Notes under the pieces: model-generated
Database searches by the model: none
What the model was told of the DNA's origin: nothing
What the model saw: the letters and a program-made list of their open reading frames with translations, nothing else
Source of the DNA: Bolinopsis microptera
Lineage: Eukaryota; Ctenophora; Tentaculata; Lobata; Bolinopsidae
DNA: 64,000 bases
Assembly (NCBI RefSeq): GCF_026151205.1
Contig: NC_087079.1
Coordinates: forward strand, 8,918,635 to 8,982,634
Direction: 5' to 3'
Made by a program: the position numbers and the translations under genes
Part shown: one piece after another, positions 35,968 through 47,000 of the stretch
Layout: each line of letters opens with the position of its first letter
Position numbering within the stretch: the first letter of the stretch is position 1

Positions 35968-36007
35968 TGTTCACGAACAGCTGTTCGCGAACTACTGTTC
36001 ACGAACA
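35968..36007. repeat. Three 12-bp palindromes at 14-bp spacing
   Basis: TGTTCACGAACA at 35968-35979, TGTTCGCGAACT at 35982-35993 and TGTTCACGAACA at 35996-36007. The start-to-start distance is exactly 14 bp. Two of the three are near-perfect palindromes around the central base pair. They directly precede the TCAGGG array. Confidence 0.85.
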
Positions 36008-36065
36008 GGGGTCGGGCTATCTGGGTACTGTACAAAACACAAAACACAAATATCGAGTGCAGAGT

Positions 36066-36831
36066 GTCAGGGTCAGGGTAAGGGTCAGGGTCAGGGTCAG
36101 GGTCAGAGTCAGGGTCAGGGTCAGGGTCAGGGTCAGGGTCAGGGTCAGGGTCAGGGTCAGGGTCAGGGTCAGGGTCAGGGTCAGGGTCAGGGTCAGGGTC
36201 AGGGTCAGGGTCAGGGTCAGGGTCAGGGTCAGGGTCAGGGTCAGGGTCAGGGTCAGGGTCAGGGTCAGGGTCAGGGTCAGGGTCAGGGTCAGGGTCAGGG
36301 TCAGGGTCAGGGTCAGGGTCAGGGTCAGGGTCAGGGTCAGGGTCAGGGTCAGGGTCAGGGTCAGGGTCAGGGTCAGGGTCAGGGTCAGGGTCAGGGTCAG
36401 GGTCAGGGTCAGGGTCAGGGTCAGGGTCAGGGTCAGGGTCAGGGTCAGGGTCAGGGTCAGGGTCAGGGTCAGGGTCAGGGTCAGGGTCAGGGTCAGGGTC
36501 AGGGTCAGGGTCAGGGTCAGGGTCAGGGTCAGGGTCAGGGTCAGGGTCAGGGTCAGGGTCAGGGTCAGGGTCAGGGTCAGGGTCAGGGTCAGGGTCAGGG
36601 TCAGGGTCAGGGTCAGGGTCAGGGTCAGGGTCAGGGTCAGGGTCAGGGTCAGGGTCAGGGTCAGGGTCAGGGTCAGGGTCAGGGTCAGGGTCAGGGTCAG
36701 GGTCAGGGTCAGGGTCAGGGTCAGGGTCAGGGTCAGGGTCAGGGTCAGGGTCAGGGTCAGGGTCAGGGTCAGGGTCAGGGTCAGGGTCAGGGTCAGGGTC
36801 AGGGTCAGGGTCAGGGTCAAGGTCAGGGTCT
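36066..36831. repeat. (TCAGGG)n hexamer array, about 127 copies
   Basis: A 765-bp run of TCAGGG, interrupted only near its ends (TAAGGG at about 36077, TCAGAG at about 36104, TCAAGG near 36818). It is one base away from the animal telomere repeat TTAGGG. The long Val-Arg and Leu-Thr open frames here are by-products of the repeat and not genes. Confidence 0.98.
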
Positions 36832-37106
36832 AATTATAGTTAAGACTAGTAGTACAATTTGTGTAAAGGAATTACTCATGGTCAGTCTATAAAACACATG
36901 AAAAGCAGTGTGCACCATATACCTTAGTCTCTAGCTTTGTTATCAAAACACGTGATTCGATCACGTGATATTATCTCATTGTAAACAGGGTTTATTTGTT
37001 TAATTACGTGTAGTATGGTAATTGTAAAGTATTAAGACAAGTTAACTAATAATATTATGTATATGATCTGAGTACAGAAGTCTGGCGTGGTCTGGGAAGC
37101 TGGGAG

Positions 37107-37138
37107 GAACTTTCGAGATCGTCTGATCTCGAAAGTTC
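37107..37138. repeat. Perfect hairpin, 14-bp arms
   Basis: GAACTTTCGAGATC (37107-37120), a 4-base loop GTCT, then its exact inverse GATCTCGAAAGTTC (37125-37138). Not followed by a T-run that would suggest a Pol III terminator. Confidence 0.9.
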
Positions 37139-37329
37139 GGAAAGATCGGAAGGGCTGATCTAAAAGAAAGCTCTGCTCAGTATTTATAGCTAATCTAACT
37201 ACTAGACTAACAAGCTAGTTAATGCGGAATATATAATTATATGACATCTAACTTTGTTCTGCAAATACATTACATGTTTATAAACATAATTCGGCGAAAT
37301 GACAGGCTGAGCGCCGCCCAGTAAAGGTT

Positions 37330-37560
37330 GGCATGTCGCGGCGATTTTTGGCCTAAATAATTGCGATTTTCTTTTGTCCTTGATATCATGTGTGGAATCT
37401 CGATTATCCCCATTTTCTGTAACAAATCGCGATTTTCTCAGATCCTCGCGACAAATTGCGCATTTTCTTTTATATTAAATATTAAATCTGAACATCAAAT
37501 TCGCGTATTTTCCTTCAAATCGGCAGGCCAAATATCACGTTTCCTGTAAGTATAAGAAAC
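37330..37560. mobile_element. Relic related to the CGCGATTTT hAT-like MITE
   Basis: It contains CGGCGATTTTTGGCC, ATTGCGATTTTCTTTTGTCC and CAAATCGCGATTTTCTCAG. These match the interior and right end of the element at 2450 (GCGATTTTTGGCC and CTTTTGTCCCTG). Borders are not preserved. Confidence 0.45.
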
Positions 37561-37595
37561 CAATCACATCCAAAGCCTTCCAAATGAAAGTACGG

Positions 37596-38095
37596 ACTTA
37601 AGAAAACCGAAAAATATTCTCGGCTTATAATGATCAGAGTAGCATGAAATATGAACAAAAGTACTAGTAGTTTCCAGAAAAACTTTGAAAATTGTTAGAA
37701 CATTTTCGGTCCAAGTCATTTTCGATACGTACCTTTTACGAAGGCAGCGCTCCCGCTTCCGAGCTCGTATTGCGAAGGAGAGCTGGAGAGGCCTGCCTTC
37801 CGATTGGAGGACTTCGCCGCTTTGACGCACCGCGCAAACTAGCATTCTTGCTTTGCAGAGCAACGATCTCAATGGGTTGACATCGTCAGTCAACCTCCGA
37901 TCCGAGATCATCGCATTACAAAGCCAAAGGGCCGGAACCCTCGAGTCCAAAATCGTATATCGAAGGGTACGGTAGGTGCGGATTTCGAAAACCGAAAAAA
38001 CATTTTCGGCTCATAATGATCAGGGTAACATAAAATATGAACAAATGTAGTTTCAGAAAAACTTTGAATTTACAAAATTTTTGGGAAAAAAACCG
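37596..38095. repeat. Direct repeats flanking a GC-rich repeat insertion
   Basis: About 95 bp at 37596-37690 (AAAACCGAAAAATATTCTCGG, CTTATAATGATCAG) recurs at 37988-38080 (AAAACCGAAAAAACATTTTCGG split here by position, CTCATAATGATCAG). Between them lies a copy of the GC-rich family of 10410, including GGAGGACTTCGCCGC at 37804. Confidence 0.65.
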
Positions 38096-38099
38096 AAAA

Positions 38100-39540
38100 T
38101 ATATTTAAAATTTTTTTTCCCAAAAATGTTTAGAAACCTAAATAAAAAAGTTGGCCCTTTTTGGCCCCCCCCCCCCCGCTTCCTGCACCCCTGAACACTG
38201 ATATACCATACAATTTAGAGAAGGGTAAATAGAATAGTAAATTGTGGTGATATGAATGGCAAACCAGGGTTTGAAACTTGAATCCTAACCAAATGTATTC
38301 CTTCCTTCCTAGTAGTAGTAACGGCAGTCAATTAAGGTTTATGGTTAACAAACACTCAAATACCTATAATTATATCAATATGGGGATCGAGGACCAAGGT
38401 ACATAATCTGATACTGATAGTGATAGTAATGTATTGTAGGTTAATAAGTATAACCTACCAGTACCAAGACGCGCGCCGAGTTGTATACTCGTCGACGGTC
38501 TTGCAACAAATATTTTACGACTATCATAATTCATATCATATCAAGTAATGAACAACTCTTCGCCTTTTGTAAAACTGAATGTAAGCCCTAGCCCTACTAG
38601 TACTATAATTGAGGCAAGTAAAGAAGGGGAACAGAAATTTTTAACGTTTTGACAGACAACAGAGATGCTGGAGACATGAAAGTAGGAAAAAAGGCCTCTC
38701 TGGCCGGCCGACCGGAGAGCACGCTTCGCGTATACTGCAATTACAACGTGTAGCAATTAAGTTGTGTTTGAGATGATTGAATGGGTACTGGGTAGTGTTG
38801 CTCTAAGCAGACTCTTCTCCATGATGCCACATTATCAATTATCCACATATTCTCATATAGTCATGATGGCGATGCTTGTTAGCTTAATTATTGATTGTGT
38901 TACTCGTTATTGTGTAACAGCTGCTGAACTACTGAACTACCTACAGTAGTTCGACAAACCCGGCCTAAGGTTCGACTCTGTCGAACTAAAGTGCGCGCTA
39001 CCAGGACTCAAGTTCGACACGTACTAAAATTCGACAAGAGAACTTCTACTGTCGAACTAGAGTTTTTAAATCTCGGATCTCAAGTGACGATCCTTTACGA
39101 TCAGCTTAAAATCTGTTCGTAAATTTGTTTTCCACTTGTTTCATGATGTTCAGCCATGTGTACTGTAAATGTAATCTCAATTGTTAGTTAGCAGAATTTT
39201 AGACTTAGCGGAGAAATAAAAGACTATCGTGGTAACCGTAACTTGTACTCCGTTTTATAGATTTTGTAGAGTACGCTGTATATTTATAAATATCTACCAG
39301 ATAGACTAGACTATATTAATTCATGAAGGAGTAACCAGCTATATTTAATTATGCGCTGAAGAGGCCGCCAGCAGCTACAAGTAAAATACCCGAAAACTAT
39401 GTTTTTGGGTAAGTTAAATGTTAAAGGTACTTTTTGGTGACAAACGGATTTGAGTCATTCTCAAAGTAGGCTTTGACAATAGCATGTTTGAAGAGCCTTA
39501 CTGAAAGTAATAGTAAACTTATACTATACATTATACTATA
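38100..39540. other. No gene; TTCGAC-rich patch at 38948-39056
   Basis: Mostly non-coding. A poly-C run lies at 38166-38178. At 38948-39056 GTTCGAC or its inverse GTCGAAC occurs six times, including a GTTCGACTCTGTCGAAC hairpin at 38971. Confidence 0.5.
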
Positions 39541-40504
39541 CTAGAAAACCCGTAGTCACAGGGAGGAAACTAAAAGCGTTCTTTGAAAGTAAGTTTTTAT
39601 CGCATGAAAAAACATCTATCCCAACCGAAAATACAGTCGATCTAAATTTAAAACACTTTCAAAGTTTCAATACAACGTTATTACCACAAAACCGATCAAA
39701 ATTTCGTAACAAGAATCATTGCAAGTGCACGTGCGCGTAAGTTGTAAGTGTAACGACCGCGTTACTATGCAACTTCTATTTATTTACATAATTTGCACGT
39801 GGGTGGTCGTACAAAAAGAATTTTCTGAATTATAGTAGAGATAGTAATAACTTTATTTAACTTGAAACACTTTACAACAGTACTGTCCGTTGTAGTAGAC
39901 GTTGTATTGGGGAAAGACATAGGACGAACAGAAAGAATTTAAAGCATTACATGAAACATGCAATATGGCCCGCAAAACAGGAGCCATACTAAATTAATCT
40001 AAATCTATCGTACCCTGCAACGTAGCCAGTTTTATAAATGGTTACGTTCCTTGCAACGCGTGATCCTTTAATTGAAAAACAGGATTTTATTTCTGGTGGT
40101 AGTTGACTTAAGACTGGCATCGCGCTGCAATTAGATTTTGCGTGGCACCGTGCACCGGAAAGGTTTCTGCAACAACTTGATTACTGGGCCGCGCTCAGCA
40201 TTTCATTCCGCCGAATCTCTATTTATGAACATAAAAGCCTGAGGTACCCAGGTAACAACTTGATTGGTGAGGTGCCGTGCAAGGCTGCAAGCTAATCCAC
40301 TTGGTATGATTTTCCAACGTACAGAAGGGTCTGATAATAACGTACCGGCTAATCCCGGTCAAAGTAAAATAAAATGAAGAACTAGAAGCTGTTAATAAAA
40401 AAACGGTTTTACATAAACCCTTACCCCAATCCAAACCATAACCAAAAACCCGAAGAATCGGAGATAACTTAACGGGTGATACTCGTAAAATATCTGTTCC
40501 ATAT

Positions 40505-40577
40505 ATACAGGACCGTCGACGAGTCCAACTCGGCGCGCGAGTCCAACTCGGCGCGAGTCCAACTCGGCGCGCGTCCT
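40505..40577. repeat. GAGTCCAACTCGGCGCG tandem repeat
   Basis: About three copies of GAGTCCAACTCGGCGCG with 1-2 bp length differences, followed by GTCCTGG. A related CGCGCCGAGTTGTATACTCG sits at 38471. Confidence 0.8.
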
Positions 40578-41647
40578 GGTAGGTTGTAAACCTACAAGAG
40601 ATAACCGAAGAGGTCACGTCAGGATGCCTCAGGAGGTACCTGACGTTTATTAAAGTTTAAGTTACTATTTTAAGTTTAAAGTTACTATGAGTTCAAGGAG
40701 GAAAGTAACAGTTCCTGCTTGAACCTAGCAGGACCGGTGCTTTAATCAGCACTGTCAGTAAGACTTTTCGTTTCACTAATTTTTTCGGGGAAGGAGTATT
40801 GAGAAGCCAAGAGTGTTCCGCAGAAGCAATATTACGACTACGAGGCAATTGGATCTCATCCGACCTTTTGATTGTGTAATTCAATTAAAATTCCCTACCA
40901 GTCTGCAGGAGTGCAGGAGTAGGACTATATGAATATCAGTATATCTGTATATCTTTCGATGAGTCTTAATGCCTGGAAAAACAGTAAAGGCAAAGCTAAG
41001 GGGTTAGACTTAGGGGGTATAATAGTATTTTAGGCCATAGGGGGTAAATAGTATAGCGACTGCGAGTACAAATACAAATACAATGGCGGCGGTCGTTGTC
41101 ATACGTTGTATGACCCGCCGCGCACGAAGTGCGCGGCTCCCCCTGTAGCGTCGAAGACGCTACTATAGTGAAGCGACCGTGGGGGTCACCGCGTGATACA
41201 AGGCGGTCGTGCTTGCCAGCACTGTGAGTGTGATAAGTGCATATATTGATTCTGAACACATTGCAAAAGATATGATCTCGATTCATGAAGTTTGAAAGAA
41301 GTTACTGCAATGCACGCAATTTGGGCCTTGGGGAGTGTGCTTTCTGTTATTGGTTATGTGGAGATATAACCTGCACCTTTAGAAAAGTACCGGGGCGCCA
41401 TCTTAGTAGGGGGGCCGGGGGCGCCAAATCGTCGTTTGAATATGGGACAATTTGGAAAGACTTAACGATCTCGGGATAGGCTGTAAATGTAATTTTAATA
41501 ACCAAGTTTGATGGAAACATTTTAAGAATGTTATACAGACACAGTAACATTCTTACATTTTTGTGTATTGTGCTATATGCAATGTGGTACAACTAACAGG
41601 GATACCTATAACATAATTAGACGATCGCAATTAGAAAGTAAACTTAC

Positions 41648-41748
41648 AGGGGGTCAAGTTCAACTGGCTGAACAACTGAGGAGGAAGTGGCGGGGTTAGG
41701 ATTGGAGAAAGGAGGTGGGGATACGAAATCATCTTCAGAGTCGTTCAT
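41648..41748 (-). CDS. Orphan first-exon-like coding segment inside the long-TIR element
   Basis: ATG at 41748 opens MNDSEDDFVSPPPFSNPNP and continues for 33 codons to a consensus GTAAGT donor after 41648 (phase 2). An in-phase acceptor exon was not found at lower coordinates. The acidic, Pro/Ser-rich sequence looks coding, and upstream there is CTTTTATAAAACTG. It may be a host exon captured by the transposon, or the first exon of an unresolved gene that the element invaded. Confidence 0.4.
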
Positions 41749-42383
41749 TTACTTTCAGTTTTATAAAAGGAGTCTAAATGAATCTGATAAGGGCGTAACT
41801 GAAATACCGAATATTTAATATGGCGCAGAGCTTAGAACTATAAGTATAAGAACTATAGACGCATAGCAACGGATGATGCGCAACGATCCAATGCGAAATA
41901 TTTAAAACCACATTTCAATCGATGCGCGTGAGTGCCTACAAATTTGCTTTTGGCGGAGATATAAACTGCGCCTTCAGCGAATTATTTATGTAGAATGAAC
42001 GACCGCCCTGACCCCACGTGCAAATAGATTAGAAATAAGAAGTTGCGTAGTTACCATGGTAACGAGGATTGTAACATGCACGTGCACGTGCAATAATTGT
42101 TTTGATACATGTTACGTATCCCAAATATCAGAGATATATATTTTTCCGCCTTCGGCGGCGCGCGCCTCGCGCGCGAAAAGTGGCATGCAACGTATGTCAA
42201 TGATTGTTTTAACGTCATTTTGATCGGTTTTGTTGATACTACGCTGTGTTTAGTACGAGCAACATTTTAATCGGCTGTATCTTTGGTTGTTACGGATATT
42301 TTTGACGCGATTTAAACTTACTAACAAAAAATACTATTACTATTAATCTATTAGCTTCCTCCCTATGACCACGGGTTTTCTAG

Positions 42384-44017
42384 TATAATTATAAACGCAC
42401 TCTAGAATCCAAATCTATAAAGTGCAATACGCAGCGAGTAACTGGAGCGCCATGGGTAGTTAGCAGTAGCAAATGGGCGAATTAAACACGTACTGTTTTA
42501 TCTTGAATAGTACTAGTACGAACCGTACCTTAGTACGGACCGTAGCACGTACCGTTTAATTTTATGTTGTGCAACTATGAGTATGACGCAACAAGTGGAT
42601 TTTACCCTTTTATGTAATTGCCTTTCTATGTCTATTATATGGCCTTTCAATTTTAATACGTATTGAACTTTAAGAAATAGTTTTCATTACCACCCACAAT
42701 CTTAATTGACGATGTTAATTCATCTCAGCTCGGCGCGGCACAGTAACCGAGTAACGCATATCGCGCTACAACCCACAATCCAGACCGCCACGACTGATGA
42801 CGTCATACAATTTAGCAGATTGGTTCGTTATTGTGAAAATATAGCCGTGTTAAAATTAAATACTTGGGGTTTGTAGTTGTACCAACACATGTTCGTTCAG
42901 TAAGTTGCTTTTTACTGTTTAGCTATTTATAAGCTTGGTTTTTCTGAAATGAATCAATGCATTATGGGTAAGTTTTCGAATGGAAGTAAGTTAATTATAA
43001 ATACTTTCAGGATGTCATCAGTGACTCATCACTCTCTTTTGAACAAAATTTATTCACAACAGGGTATTTGTGTTGATAAAGTCGTGATTGTGGAACATTT
43101 GACTTTGTAGTTTGTTTTCTAGCACACTATACCTTTTAAAGCCACAGCCGATAGATTTAAAATAGTGATATGTGACAAGAGAGACAATTGAATTACATTC
43201 GCATTGAAATCAAATCAATTTTTATCATTTTAAAGTTTTTATACCAAAAAAACGCAAGAACGTTTGTACTTTGTAATCTGGTTAAAATTACGCGTAAATG
43301 GCAATCTTATTATTTTTCCAAGTCTCAAACAGTATATGATTACAGCTGCTTTAAGCTTTATCATCCAGTAATCAAATTTTTAATTTAAACTTGAAAGGCT
43401 TATTTTATCAACATTGAAGTTGAACAGGACCCATTTTTACTCGTATCACATATTTCAGCATTGCTTAATAACTATACAGCTATTTTTAGCTAGGGATATC
43501 AATGTAGTTTAATTTATAACTGTGCTTGGTACATAACATTAACAATAACATTATGAAACTGGAAACAATCTTTTAAAATTCCTCAAAACATGCAACAAAA
43601 CATATAGAAGTATTACTGACTAAGGGCGATTAAGATTCTGCTTCTAAAAGAAAATCTATCTTATTTACAATGGTTTAGATTACACGAGGCACTGTTACAA
43701 AAATCAGAGGTTATATATAACAAATGTTCGGATGCGCTTCTTCAATCATTCCGATGAAATTATTCACCCATTATTTCAGTACAAAAATATTAGCATGAAA
43801 CCCCCAACATATCTAAAAGATCTGTTTTAGCCCATATTACCAGTATTTTACCATCACCAGGATGGTCTTTAAGTTTTAGCGTTAACGTAAAGTAGAAAAT
43901 ACTGAATAGTCAGATTGTCTGTTCTCGCTATCAAGCTCTTTTATAGCACATTTTACGGAAACTAAAGGTTGAAAAGGCGGGTAACACGTTAAATCGAGCT
44001 CCCATTGCACTCAAAGG
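42384..44017. other. No gene recognised; 3' flank of the NEK1-like gene
   Basis: Contains GTACGAACC/GGTACGTGC words near 42525-42560 that recur at 45876-46010. The NEK1-like 3' UTR must begin below 44018, but no clear AATAAA on the minus strand was chosen. Confidence 0.45.
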
Positions 44018-47000
44018 TCACTCGTCTGCAAAGAACTCATCCACAATCAGACAAATCTCTAGTTTATCAGGCCCAGCAATTCGCTCCAAGTTTTTCCTGA
44101 AAATGTGAGTTTTATAATTCTATTAATTATAAATAATATGAATATTATAGTAACATGGCGTTTTTGTTTCAATCCAGCGTTATGACTTATGAATATCATT
44201 ATCTTGACTAAAACGAAATTAAAGAAATTTCGTTTTTATTTGCGTAACGTATTCAGTATTGAATATTGATCTGACACGCACGGATTAAACAGGTAAGTGT
44301 ATTTTTGATAACATTTCACGTATTTCATGTCAGATTTAGGAAAAAGGCGTGCCGTGATGCATGCGGGACAATTCATTTTTTCATTCAATCTAATATCGAC
44401 CTTTCATTACTTTTATCAACATTATTTTCTTTCTATCTAAATATCACTATATACTTATATTAACAGAATGGAGTACTGAGGGTCAATATTCCCGTCGGCG
44501 ATCTCAGATTGTTTTATTTTCTGATCTATCATTATTTATATCTAAAATCGGTTGATTAAAACTAATCCTTTTCTAAGGACTGGTTTAGGTTACGCACTAT
44601 ATTCAAGAAAATTCCCCTTTCTTAGAACAATTCATAGATAAGAGCACTTTTCTGGCCACTACACCAAAAGCCTGCAACACTCCCAATTTGGTCTAAATAC
44701 GAACCACTAAAGTGAAATTAAAATATAAAAGTGGAAATACTAAAGTGAAATGAAAATGTGAAAGTGGAACTACTAAAGTGAAATGAAAATGTGAAATGAA
44801 AGGTTCACATACACAAAAGTGTCGTGACTGTCGTAGTTGTCTTCGAATTCTTGGCATACCACTTGCACATCCCTGAACAGTGCTGGTCCTGTAGGAAAAT
44901 TAATATTGATAAACAGCAAGAAACTCGACTTTTACTTATTTAAACTTGCATTTAATTGTAATTCTAACAGTATATTTCCATTGAAATAGATATTATCTAA
45001 TCCCAAAACTTGACCATTTATTTTAATTTTATATTTTTTGTAAAATGAACTGTCAAAAAATGTTTCTAAGCCACTCCCAAAAATTGCTAAATTCTTTAAT
45101 ATTTAAAAACTTAACCGTTGAACTTGAATATCCACCGTCGTCAGAAAATGAACTGTCAAAGGGTCTTTTAAAAGTTCACAAATTGATTTAATCAGCTGAT
45201 CTTTAAAGATTGTAATAATAGGAAGTTGCTGTCCTCTTTGAAAATTCAACAAAATCTGTTTGACACAGCCTACACACATGGAAAAAGTTAAAGTTGAAAG
45301 GATCTTCAAATAGTTGGAGTGTAAAGGGTCTTCAAATATTTGCTGCTCCCTATCATCATAGGCTATAGTTCATATGTTCGCCGACAATGATCCAGATTCG
45401 CAGCTATCGTTCAAGCCCTAGCTGGTACTGGTGGTGGTACAGCAGTGACTTGGCTTATATCTTGTTCAAGCCAGACATATTTGCAAAATATCAAACTTTA
45501 ACGGCCTCAATTCAATTGAAGCATTAGAAAAATACTGCTAGGCTGCCAGTATAAGTCTCTATGAAGTGTTCTATTAAGCTATAGGAATGTTCTTGAATTT
45601 AGTGCTCACACATTATAAAACCTTATATCTGACAGGTATATTTAACTTGAAGTTGTGATTGGTAAAGATGGTGCTCCGATCAAATACCCCACTTTGCAAT
45701 GACTTTGTGACCGAATTAATCATATTTGTCATGGGGGCATGTACCACGATCGGGGAACCTAATCAGTCATTACCTTGAAGCCGAGCTGTTGAGAGAAAAA
45801 TGTCATTTGCATGATACAGTATAGACATCGCGAATTGTGATATAATTATCCAAGCTTGGCCTTCGTCTTCGATACGAACCGAAAGCACGTACTATAGGTA
45901 TAGTACGTGCTATTATAGTACCTGACACGTGTTATAGCTTCTTACCTACCTCGTATTAAAAGGTTCGTACTGTTAAAAGGTTCGTACTGTTAAAAGATTC
46001 GTACTATTAAAAGGGTTGCGGGTGAGTATAGCTTGATTGGCCATTCAGCATCTTAAACCGTCATCGTGAAATTTCATTATCCATAGTATATTTTGTAATA
46101 ATTGTGCGACTACTTTGGAGTTGTTTTATTTAAACAAACATTAAACAATTCACATAAAATCTTCGAGAAATATTGCCTAGCGACGAGTTTATCGCTTGAA
46201 CTTTACCTTCATGTTTAATCATACAATTATTAATTAATTTAGAACTTACCGAGGGTATTAACACAGAACTGCCGTAAAGCTGCAATGTTACCCGCGCTCG
46301 TTGGAATAACGTAGTCCTCAACAAACTCTTCATCCTCCTCTGATAGGGCATTTAATGTTACATGAGCTGGTTTACGAAGCACCCAAATTTGACATAAAGT
46401 CACGCCAAACTTTATTAAATACGACAGGGTTGGTTAAACAGTCTTGTCTGGGGAGTGCTACTGTCACTGCTGTAACAATTTACTTGTCCAGTTAAGGATT
46501 AATTGATGCCAACCTTCTTCGATGTTGTCAAGGGCCACTTTTGCGCTCTTCATGGCCATCTCGAATATTGCCGCGTCCTCCTCGTCTGAATCAGCATCGT
46601 TTTCTTCCTGCATCGACTAATTGGTCAGGTCATTAGATGATTGATAGTCATACGATCTGCTGTCTCAGCAATAAATGAAAATAAACCCTATAAATCCAAA
46701 ACAGTTTGTCCAGGGCCAAATGAACATGAGCCGGGGTGTCAAGCCAACCAACACCTCTCCCACTGAAGTCTCGCTACTTTAATGAAATGAATGAATGGTG
46801 TGACCCTGGCAAGCTAGTGGCCGAAGTCCCGATCTTAGTTTCATTTGCAGCCACAGTCCTATCGATATAAATTTAACTGCAGCACAGTCGGGACGCAACT
46901 CCAGTCGTATGTAGTTTCCTACCCTTCAGTTTTGAAATATAGTTTTAGTTTAATTGCAGGGGTAAAGGCACGGTTAAGTCTTTAAAACTGGAGGTGAAAT

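Larger units (their letters stand above)
39541..42383. mobile_element. Long-TIR DNA transposon, non-autonomous, composite
   Basis: The left end is CTAGAAAACCCGTAGTCACA then GGGAGGAA. The right end, read in reverse, is CTAGAAAACCCGTGGTCATA then GGGAGGAA. Both sides are flanked by TATA (or TA). Inverted similarity continues inward for about 280-380 bp (for example AAAACCGATCAAAAT on the left against its inverse at about 42210, and GTTACTATGCAACTTCT against its inverse near 42040). TA-type targets suggest Tc1/mariner-like or a related group. No transposase is visible. The interior holds a LINE-like tail (39830-40000), GC-hairpin repeat pieces and one plausible host-type exon. Confidence 0.7.

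Noticed and set aside
36066..36831. CRISPR-like or satellite spacer array
   Set aside because: The repeat is a plain hexamer with no spacers, in a eukaryotic genome.
35967..36833. 288-aa Val-Arg repeat frame and 267-aa Leu-Thr repeat frame on opposite strands
   Set aside because: Both are translations of the TCAGGG microsatellite; no start context, domain or splice support.
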